Positions 14,981-21,101 of a DNA stretch of 26,463 bases are shown here, piece by piece. A program made the position numbers and the translations under genes. A model generated the notes under the pieces. It saw only the letters and a program-made list of their open reading frames with translations, searched no databases and had not been told where the DNA came from. The stretch spans positions 1-26,463 of the forward strand of contig CAZLXW010000055.1 in assembly GCA_964563505.1 (NCBI GenBank), in the 5' to 3' direction. Origin of the DNA: UBA1351 sp964563505 (lineage in GTDB: Bacteria > Bacillota > Clostridia > Lachnospirales > Vallitaleaceae). How positions within the stretch are numbered: position 1 is the first letter of the stretch; every line of letters begins with the position of its first letter.

Positions 14981-16948
14981 TTACTCGTCTTCTTCCTCTG
15001 TCATGTGTTGATGATAAATATATTTTGTTGCATTTTCTTCAACTAACCGTTTTGCAAACGCATCTAAATCAATTGAGCCTTCATCAGCTTTTTCACGGCT
15101 ACGCACACTTACACAAGTGTTTTCTTCCTCTTCTTGTCCGATAATCGCTAAATATGGAAGACGTTCAAGTCGGGCTTCACGAATCTTATATCCGATTTTT
15201 TCTGCTCGCATATCGATATCTATACGTAATCCCATACTTCTAAGTTTTTTTGCAACCTTTTGAGCATAGTCATGATTTTTCTCAGAAATCGGCAACAACT
15301 TCACCTGAGTTGGCGCCATCCACAGCGGAAATGCACCTGCATATTTTTCGATAAGCATTGCTAAGGTTCTTTCATAACAGCCAATAGAACTTCGATGAAT
15401 TATGAACGGACGTTTCTTGATATTATCTTTGTCAACATAGCTCATATCAAAACGTTCTGCCAAAGCAAAGTCGATTTGAATGGTCAATAATGTGTCTTCT
15501 TTACCATGAACATTTCTAAATTGAACATCTAACTTGGGACCATAAAATGCAGCTTCACCATCAGCCTCATAATAGTCCAATCCAATATTATTCAATATGT
15601 CACGCATACTGTCTTGTGTCGATTCCCAAGCCTCCGGATTATCAATGTATTTGTCTGTACGCTCCGCATCCCACTTAGAGAAGCGATACCACACATCATC
15701 TTCAATTCCAAGTGCTCGCATAATCTCTTGCAAAAGTTCAACAACACTTGTAAACTCTTGCTCGACTTGGTTTGGTGTGCAAATAATGTGGGCATCGGAT
15801 AAGGTGAATTGGCGAAGACGAATTAATCCATGCATCTCACCGGAAGATTCATTTCTAAACAATGTCGATGTTTCAGATAAACGCACAGGTAAATCACGAT
15901 AACTATGTTGTGTCGCTTTGTAAATAACATATTGGAATGGACAAGTCATCGGTCGCAATGCATAAATTTCGCCTTCTTTTTCTTCATCACCCATTATAAA
16001 CATACCATCTTTATAATGATCCCAGTGACCGGAAATCTTAAAAAGATCCGATTTGGCCATCATGGGTGTTTTTGTAAATTCATAACCCCAATTTTCTTCA
16101 ATATCTTCAACATAACGCTGTAAAATTTGCAAAATCTTTGCACCTTTGGGCATAATAAGGGGTAGTCCTTGACCAACAATGTCCGAGGTTGTGAATATAT
16201 CTAGTTCACGGCCTAATTTATTATGATCTCTTTTTTTCGCTTCAGCTAGCTGATTCAAATAATCTTTTAAATCAGATTTACGGCTAAACGCTGTTCCATA
16301 AATTCTAGACAACATTTTATTACGTTCATCACCACGCCAATAGGCACCTGCTGTACTTAATAATGCATATGCTTGAACCGCTTTTGTATTCATTAAGTGA
16401 GGTCCTGCACATAAATCAACAAATTCGCCTTGTCTATAAAATGAAATAATGGCATCTTCAGGCAATTCATTAATCAGTTCTACTTTATAAGATTCACCTT
16501 TTTCTTCCATCAATGTAATCGCTTCGTTACGGGGAAGTTCAAAACGTTCGATGTCTTGTTTTTCTTTAATAATTTTTTTCATTTCGGCTTCGATTGCTTT
16601 TAATTGATCATCTTTTAATGCCGATTCCGTTTCGAAATCATAGTAAAATCCTGTATCAATAGCAGGTCCAATCGCAAGCTTGACACTTGGATATAAACGT
16701 TTTACCGCTTGTGCCATGATGTGGGATGCTGTATGACGGTAGGCACGTTTTCCAGCTTCATCATTAAATGTTAATATATTGAGTTCCGCATCTTCCGAAA
16801 TCACTGTGCGCAAATCAACCACTTCATTATTTAACTCTGCAGCACATGCTACACGTGCTAAACCTTCACTAATATCTGTTGCAATATCAATAATTGCTTT
16901 TGCTTCATTGTATTCTTTAACAGAACCGTCTTTTAATGTTATTTTCAT
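14981..16948 (-). CDS. thrS: Threonyl-tRNA synthetase
   Basis: 655-residue class II synthetase that charges tRNA-Thr and clears mis-charged Ser-tRNA-Thr. In order: TGS domain (about 1-62); editing domain with HTASH (His72, His76) and VDLCAGPH (Cys180, His184); catalytic core with MTCPFQYVIY, motif 2 (FRNESSGEMHGLIRLRQF) and motif 3 (HRSSIGCYERTLAML); and anticodon-binding domain (about 545-645). The active-site zinc ligands Cys336, His387 and His518 are all present, so both charging and editing should work. The start codon overlaps the hemerythrin stop by 4 nt (ATGA), so no leader of its own separates it from the T-box; control comes through the hemerythrin gene. In E. coli the equivalent of Cys180 is oxidised under stress, which abolishes editing. 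Confidence 0.98.
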   Translation of the reverse strand: MKITLKDGSVKEYNEAKAIIDIATDISEGLARVACAAELNNEVVDLRTVISEDAELNILTFNDEAGKRAYRHTASHIMAQAVKRLYPSVKLAIGPAIDTGFYYDFETESALKDDQLKAIEAEMKKIIKEKQDIERFELPRNEAITLMEEKGESYKVELINELPEDAIISFYRQGEFVDLCAGPHLMNTKAVQAYALLSTAGAYWRGDERNKMLSRIYGTAFSRKSDLKDYLNQLAEAKKRDHNKLGRELDIFTTSDIVGQGLPLIMPKGAKILQILQRYVEDIEENWGYEFTKTPMMAKSDLFKISGHWDHYKDGMFIMGDEEKEGEIYALRPMTCPFQYVIYKATQHSYRDLPVRLSETSTLFRNESSGEMHGLIRLRQFTLSDAHIICTPNQVEQEFTSVVELLQEIMRALGIEDDVWYRFSKWDAERTDKYIDNPEAWESTQDSMRDILNNIGLDYYEADGEAAFYGPKLDVQFRNVHGKEDTLLTIQIDFALAERFDMSYVDKDNIKKRPFIIHRSSIGCYERTLAMLIEKYAGAFPLWMAPTQVKLLPISEKNHDYAQKVAKKLRSMGLRIDIDMRAEKIGYKIREARLERLPYLAIIGQEEEENTCVSVRSREKADEGSIDLDAFAKRLVEENATKYIYHQHMTEEEDE

Positions 16949-17364
16949 TCAAATACCTTCTTTCTATTCTTTAATACACTTACATACTTGGCATCTGTAT
17001 ACAAAATATGATTAGATACCCATTCTAATAGAAACTCTGAAAGATCTTGAATAACACCTTCTTGTTTCAAATCCAAATCTTCCGTTAATGTTTCTTTCAC
17101 TTTTAAAACGAATGCATCATGTTCTTTTTGATGGGCTTCTAAATCTATGTATCCAGAACTTTCCAGTAATTTTTCTTCTTCTTCAAAATGATAAACCGTA
17201 TAATCTTCTAATTCTTTTAAAACTGCATAGACCTCATCATAGCAATCAATCCCTTCTTTTACATCTTTCTCAAGTGTATTCACTTGATCAATCAAATAAA
17301 ACAATTGCTTATGTTGTTCATCCACTTCTGTAATGTTAAAGGCAAATCGATCATTCCATAACAT
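16945..17364 (-). CDS. Bacteriohemerythrin between the T-box and thrS
   Basis: 139-residue single-domain hemerythrin. All seven diiron ligands of the family are present and correctly spaced: His18 (EQHKQL), His59 and Glu63 (YHFEEEE), His78 and His82 (HQKEH), and His119 and Asp124 (NHILYTD). The N-terminal LWNDRFAFNITEVDEQH is typical. Such proteins bind O2 reversibly at a diiron centre and act as oxygen carriers, sensors or scavengers; no signalling domain is attached here. TAGGAGG sits before the ATG, about 30 nt after the T-box terminator. The stop overlaps the thrS start by 4 nt. Transcription thus starts at the T-box promoter, and the gene should respond to tRNA-Thr charging and possibly to a PerR-type repressor. 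Confidence 0.95.
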   Translation of the reverse strand: MLWNDRFAFNITEVDEQHKQLFYLIDQVNTLEKDVKEGIDCYDEVYAVLKELEDYTVYHFEEEEKLLESSGYIDLEAHQKEHDAFVLKVKETLTEDLDLKQEGVIQDLSEFLLEWVSNHILYTDAKYVSVLKNRKKVFE

Positions 17365-17395
17365 AATTTTTCCTCCTAAAATATTAGATCAAATT

Positions 17396-17429
17396 AAAAA
17401 ACGCCTCTTGCATAAATATGCAAGGGGCG
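17396..17429 (-). terminator. Regulated terminator of the T-box leader
   Basis: Minus-strand stem CGCCCCTTGCATA with TATGCAAGAGGCG (13 bp, one mismatch, 2-nt loop) followed by six T residues. Its 5' arm contains the bases needed for the antiterminator, so the two forms exclude each other. Confidence 0.9.
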
Positions 17430-17616
17430 AGATATTCCCGCGGTTCCACCCTAATTGTTGAAAACCACTTCATTGAAACTATAACGCGTTACCGTACCGG
17501 ATTAGGGTCTCTCAGAGTTAGTCTTCACATATTTTGTCATGAGAAACGTCTCAACAATTCGTTTCCTCTCTGTCAAGCGCCATATGTTACTCGTCTCGTC
17601 GTCGATTTAAGATATT
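17396..17616 (-). ncRNA. T-box leader RNA, candidate threonine specifier
   Basis: About 220 nt leader on the minus strand. The T-box sequence AGGGTGGAACCGCG is at 17439-17452. In the antitermination form AGGG and GCG can pair with CGC and CCCT just downstream, leaving UGGAACC as the bulge that binds the tRNA acceptor end. The alternative is the terminator at 17396-17429. Upstream is Stem I: CATAT pairs with ATATG, and GAG with CTC, around a specifier loop with AGTAA on one side and TGAAGACTAAC on the other. The triplet ACT at 17520-17522 fits a Thr specifier, followed by a purine as usual; shifting by one gives GAC (Asp), less likely given thrS. This leader also explains the roughly 300-bp stretch without a coding gene. 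Confidence 0.93.
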
Positions 17617-17629
17617 ATATTAATTATAA
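17615..17629. promoter_or_regulatory. PerR-box-like sequence at the hemerythrin-thrS promoter
   Basis: Minus strand TTATAATTAATATAA differs from the PerR consensus TTATAATNATTATAA at only one defined position (10). It contains the -10 hexamer and reaches the predicted start, so a bound repressor would block initiation. AT-richness and the built-in TATAAT raise the chance of coincidence. The argument for function is the gene type and a similar element at fprA and zwf. Confidence 0.45.
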
Positions 17630-17650
17630 CAAAACAAAAGCGTTTGTCAA
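17623..17650 (-). promoter_or_regulatory. Promoter of the T-box-hemerythrin-thrS transcript
   Basis: Minus-strand TTGACA (17645-17650) and TATAAT (17623-17628), 16 bp apart, placed so that transcription starts a few bases before Stem I of the T-box. No other strong promoter appears between here and thrS. Confidence 0.8.
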
Positions 17651-18433
17651 TTGCTTATTTTGAAATTATTTCATTCGCTTTATCTCTTCATACTTCTTTA
17701 AAATTATATGTCCATATGAATCTTTGGCTTCTAATGCATCTTCCAAAGATGAATACTTGAATGTACTGTATCCCGGATATGCCCATCTTCCACCCAAATC
17801 TTCAAAATAAGGCGCTATTCCCCTTGTGACATAATCAAATCTTGGATCTACAACTTCTTTTACCAATGCTTCTTTAGATGCATATGCCTTTAAATGTTGT
17901 ATTGTTGCCTGCACGCCTTGTTGCGGGTGTTCAAAAACAACGGCTACTGCGCTTCCTTCTGGCGTCCAAAAAGTTCTTACCCCTTCTTTAAATTCCTTTA
18001 TAACAACTGTTTCCGGATTATATTCTGCACCGGTTACCCCTAATCCCGTATAATTATTCCATTCAGGTAGTGCTGAACCTCCAAATTTAAAAAACCAGTT
18101 TCATGACAAGCTTGAGCAAAGGCAATGTCACCTCGAACTCCTTCAGCTCGCCCTTCATCAATCCATAGTTGTGCAAATTCTGTTACTGAAATGTTAATCT
18201 TAGGATTTGGATTTTTACTTAATAGATAAGCTGCTAGCTGATGGGCTGTGGCTTCTGACTCACCCATTATTGGCGTCAATGTTATATTTTTTTCATCTTC
18301 ATTTTCAATAAGCTCTTCAATAAGATCATCAAAGTTTTTTTCTGATGAATCATCATTCGTTGGTGTTTCACTAGGACCTTTGGTTTGATCTGCTTGAACC
18401 AATTTTCCTTCATCTATTAAATATCTGGATAAG

Positions 18434-18488
18434 GTACGTTCATCGTTGGCCAAGGGTGCATTGAGGGTATTGAAAACAATTTTTGCAA
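18434..18488. repeat. 55-bp direct repeat, copy left of the N gap
   Basis: Identical over all 55 bp to 18589-18643 and ends exactly where the N run begins. The precise match at both gap edges looks like a k-mer-length contig overlap, not a biological repeat. Confidence 0.9.
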
Positions 18489-18588
18489 NNNNNNNNNNNN
18501 NNNNNNNNNNNNNNNNNNNNNNNNNNNNNNNNNNNNNNNNNNNNNNNNNNNNNNNNNNNNNNNNNNNNNNNNNNNNNNNNNNNNNNNN
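18489..18588. other. Run of 100 N (scaffold gap, probably of zero length)
   Basis: Exactly 100 unknown bases inside the autolysin gene. Since both edges carry the same 55 bp and the reading frame continues when one copy and the Ns are removed, no real sequence seems to be missing. Confidence 0.9.
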
Positions 18589-18643
18589 GTACGTTCATCG
18601 TTGGCCAAGGGTGCATTGAGGGTATTGAAAACAATTTTTGCAA
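18589..18643. repeat. 55-bp direct repeat, copy right of the N gap
   Basis: Begins at the first base after the Ns and matches 18434-18488 perfectly; see that entry. Confidence 0.9.
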
Positions 18644-19222
18644 CATAATTACGAGTAAATGTTTCTTGATCAAGTTCCTCTTTAAGTTCCTCGTCAATCA
18701 TTCCTATGTTTAAAGCAAACTTAACAGCCTCTTCATACTGAAAGTCACCTTTTTTATCATCATAATTTAAAGCACGCAACATAAAGGTGACAAACATTTT
18801 TGCATCGACTTGTCGTTCCATTCCAAATAATTTTTCATCGACACCTTGTGTCAGTCCACGTTCATAAGCAAGATTAACATATTCAAATCCCCATGTCGGT
18901 ACGTCAACAAAATAACTCGTGCTATCCTCTCGCTCTAAGACTTCTTCTTCGAGCCCAAGCATTCGCATCATCATAATCAAAGCTTCTAACCTTGATGGTT
19001 CTCTAGATAACTCAAATCCTTGATTTGTCCCCTTGAAAACACCTAATTTTTCAAGTTCTTGCGCTTCATAATAAAAGGATTGTTCAGCATCCACAAGTAA
19101 AGGCGTCGTATCCACCATACCGGAAACTTGTCCTATTAATAAAATTTGAATGCATAGTATACTCATAAAGGTTCTATAGCGTTTCAATGCTTTCATACCT
19201 GTTCTCCAATTCAATATAGATT

Positions 19223-19250
19223 AAAAGACTTATCAAAAGATAAGTCTTTT
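19223..19250 (-). terminator. Hairpin between the flavoenzyme and autolysin genes
   Basis: A perfect 12-bp stem (AAAAGACTTATC with its complement) and 4-nt loop, with a short T run at the 3' end of the minus-strand arm, 20 nt after the flavoenzyme stop. It probably ends that transcript. A possible autolysin promoter (TTGAAG 19278-19283, TATACT 19255-19260, 17 bp apart) lies just upstream, which would put the hairpin at the start of the autolysin leader instead. Confidence 0.65.
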
Positions 19251-19269
19251 CTATAGTATATATTAATTT

Positions 19270-20328
19270 TTATAAAGCTTCAACCTCATTTACTAATTCA
19301 TCCATAATTTCTTGAACCGATTGCATTTTTTCAACTTCCGGGACCCGGCTTCCTACAAAAAGAAGGCTATGATCCAAATCTCCGCTAACCGCATTAACCA
19401 AGGCTTCTGTTATACAAAAAGGCGTTGTCTTCGGATCACACTTATGAACACAATTGTAACACTTCGTGACCTTTATGCGTCCGTCTTTTTCAACGTGATC
19501 AAGCATGATATTTTTAAGGGCTCGTCCAGGCAATCCTACCGGACTTTGCATGATAACAACGTCTTCCGGTTTTGCATTGATATATGCCTGCTTAAAAGCA
19601 TCTGATGCATCACATTCATAAGTTGCGACAAACCGTGTTGACATCTGTACCCCACTCGCACCTGCTTCTAAGGCTTTCACAATATCTTCCCCGTGAAAAA
19701 TCCCACCGGCTGCAATAATTGGTATTTCTAATTTTTGCTTGTCTAAATAATCTTTTAACTCAGCTACAATTGTAAAAAGGTCTTGTGCTGTTCCATTTAT
19801 AAGGTCTTCGCGTTTGAATCCAAGATGTCCTCCAGCTTCAGGTCCTTCTACGACAATCGCGTCCGGTTCTCGTTGAAATTTCTTGGCCCATCTACGCATA
19901 ATCAACTCCGCTGCACGAAGGGATGAAACAATGGGAACAATCTTCGTTGTTGAATCTTCTACCAATTCAGGCAAATCTAAGGGCAATCCAGCACCAGATA
20001 TGATTAAATCAACTTTTTCATCAACGGCAACTTTTACTAATTCAGCGTAATTTTTCATGGCAACCATGATATTCACCCCGATAATGCCTTTTGTGTTTTC
20101 TTTTGCTTTACGAATTTCATCACGGAATGCACGTAAATTCGCTTCAATCGTATTTATTGCAAAATCACTTTCTCGATAACCGCTTTGTGCTCCTGAAATA
20201 ATCCCAATACCACCGGCATTGGCAACTGCGGAAGAAAGGCTCCAGCCGGATACACCAATCCCCATTCCACCTTGAATAATCGGAAGTCTTGCTGTCAAAT
20301 CTTTTATCTTGAGTTCATTTAATTTCAT
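19270..20328 (-). CDS. FMN-dependent FabK / nitronate monooxygenase-family oxidoreductase
   Basis: 352-residue TIM-barrel flavoenzyme of the family that includes enoyl-ACP reductase II (FabK) and nitronate monooxygenase. Visible are LPIIQGGMGIG (15-25), GGIGIISG (39-46), GVNIMVAM (84-91), VVEGPEAGGHLGF with His168, and the FMN phosphate loop region IIAAGGIFHGEDIVKALEAGASGVQMSTRFVAT. Unlike classical FabK (about 320 residues) it has a C-terminal cluster Cys290, Cys293, Cys297 and Cys305 followed by DHSLLFVGSRV, seen in a clostridial subgroup usually labelled nitronate monooxygenase. A FabT-like operator upstream favours a role linked to fatty acids, but no other fab gene is near. AAGGAG lies before the ATG. 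Monocistronic between two terminators. Confidence 0.82.
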   Translation of the reverse strand: MKLNELKIKDLTARLPIIQGGMGIGVSGWSLSSAVANAGGIGIISGAQSGYRESDFAINTIEANLRAFRDEIRKAKENTKGIIGVNIMVAMKNYAELVKVAVDEKVDLIISGAGLPLDLPELVEDSTTKIVPIVSSLRAAELIMRRWAKKFQREPDAIVVEGPEAGGHLGFKREDLINGTAQDLFTIVAELKDYLDKQKLEIPIIAAGGIFHGEDIVKALEAGASGVQMSTRFVATYECDASDAFKQAYINAKPEDVVIMQSPVGLPGRALKNIMLDHVEKDGRIKVTKCYNCVHKCDPKTTPFCITEALVNAVSGDLDHSLLFVGSRVPEVEKMQSVQEIMDELVNEVEAL

Positions 20329-20346
20329 AGGGTCTCCTTGCTTATT

Positions 20347-20363
20347 ACTTTGATAGTCAAACT
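20347..20363. promoter_or_regulatory. FabT-like operator upstream of the FabK-family gene
   Basis: Minus strand AGTTTGACTATCAAAGT fits the streptococcal FabT consensus ANTTTGATTATCAAANT with a single difference. It lies about 20 bp before the ATG. Right next to it is a second inverted repeat, AAACTAATTTTAGTTT. A weak promoter (TTGTAT, 17 bp, TAAACT) would put the FabT-like site just after the transcription start. Confidence 0.5.
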
Positions 20364-20383
20364 AAAATTAGTTTACCATAGGA

Positions 20384-20425
20384 TATAAAAAAATACAAGA
20401 TGTATTTTCGAAAACACATCTTGTA
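20384..20425 (-). terminator. Terminator of the zwf-cyclase operon
   Basis: Stem of 16 bp (20394-20409 with 20410-20425; one G-U pair on the minus strand, the innermost bases forming the TCGA-type turn) followed by a run of seven T on the minus strand. It lies about 20 nt after the cyclase-family gene. Confidence 0.88.
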
Positions 20426-20443
20426 GTAACGATTACTATATAA

Positions 20444-21076
20444 CTATTTTTCAATTAAAACAGCACGTACAAAACTTCCTTCGACACCCTTAATCTTAAT
20501 CGGTAATGCAATTAATTCGTATTGGCCTTCAGGAATTTCTTTTAGTTCGAGGCCTTCTAAAATAATGATATCATCTTCAAGCAAGGAAATATGGGTCATA
20601 TGATTTGACTGGGCACGCTCAATACCTAGGGTATCAATACCAACACCATTGATTTCTAGTGTTTTAAGAAGACGGGCTCCACTTTCATCAAGATAGACAA
20701 ATTCATAGTCAAATCCTTGTGTTTTATCATAAAAGGAATTTCGTGTTTTAAATAATATAAAATCATCTTTTTGAATCTGTAAATCTTTGATATCATCTGC
20801 AGTAATTACATTGTTTTCTAAATACGTTAAATCAAAAACTTTACAAGGCGTTATCATCCGTCGTATGTCAAATGTATCTAACGTCTTACCATCTTTGATC
20901 ATATGAAGTGGCATATCAATATGTGTGCCTGTATGTATGTTCAATGTCAGATTCGTCTCGTGAGCAACTCCTGTATTATGATCACCAATGACATCAAATA
21001 TCGGTTTTTTGATTGATGCATCTTTATACACCATCATGTCCGGTTCTATTAGCATTGAAATATCATGAATTTGCAT
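20444..21076 (-). CDS. Cyclase-family metal hydrolase (kynurenine formamidase-like)
   Basis: 210-residue protein of the cyclase/arylformamidase superfamily. The metal-binding motif HTGTHIDMPLH is complete at 48-58 (His48, His52, Asp54, His58), and the second-half signature GIDTLGIE with SNHMTHISLLEDDIIILEGL follows. These enzymes open amide or formamide bonds with a Mn or Zn centre (N-formylkynurenine, isatin, hydantoin-like compounds). No tryptophan-breakdown genes are near, so the substrate is open. The ATG at 21076 is chosen over an in-frame ATG 33 nt upstream because AAGGAGG sits directly before it and it gives the usual N-terminus. The gene begins 25 nt after zwf and shares its transcript. 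Confidence 0.85.
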   Translation of the reverse strand: MQIHDISMLIEPDMMVYKDASIKKPIFDVIGDHNTGVAHETNLTLNIHTGTHIDMPLHMIKDGKTLDTFDIRRMITPCKVFDLTYLENNVITADDIKDLQIQKDDFILFKTRNSFYDKTQGFDYEFVYLDESGARLLKTLEINGVGIDTLGIERAQSNHMTHISLLEDDIIILEGLELKEIPEGQYELIALPIKIKGVEGSFVRAVLIEK

Positions 21077-21101
21077 AAAATCCTCCTTTATTAAATCCGC
21101 T

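Larger units (their letters stand above)
17666..19196 (-). pseudogene. SLH-domain glucosaminidase (autolysin), frameshifted and split by an N gap
   Basis: Read through two defects, this is one gene of about 458 codons. The ATG at 19196 has GGAG 7 nt upstream and a signal peptide (KRYRTFMSILCIQILLIG). Residues about 35-200 hold degenerate S-layer homology units (SREPSRLEALIMMMRMLG; FVDVPTWGFEYVNLAYERGLTQG), for anchoring to the wall. A low-complexity acidic linker follows (about 215-255), then a glucosaminidase domain with catalytic Glu in ACHETGF (Glu314), GLGVTGAEYNP, QATIQHLKAYAS and VDPRFDYVTRG. First defect: 100 N flanked by the same 55 bp, apparently an assembly artefact. Second: A6 at 18089-18094, where one more base restores FFKFGGSALPEWNNYTGLG and an open frame to 17666. 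Dropping 155 bp and adding one base gives exactly 459 codons. A real mutation or a base error are both possible; a base error is more likely. Confidence 0.85.

Noticed and set aside
15597..16123. Plus-strand open frames opposite thrS
   Set aside because: They lie wholly antisense to conserved thrS codons, have no ribosome-binding site and encode nothing recognisable.
17520..17523. GAC (Asp) as the T-box specifier
   Set aside because: Reading one base earlier gives Asp, but thrS is in the same transcript, and ACT followed by a purine and the closing helix fits the usual layout better. Not fully excluded.
17666..17914. Separate small 82-codon gene
   Set aside because: Its sequence is the C-terminal part of the glucosaminidase domain and becomes continuous with the upstream gene after a one-base correction.
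18434..18643. Biological tandem duplication inside the autolysin gene
   Set aside because: The repeat ends are exactly at the N boundaries on both sides, which points to assembly overlap; merging one copy restores a single frame.
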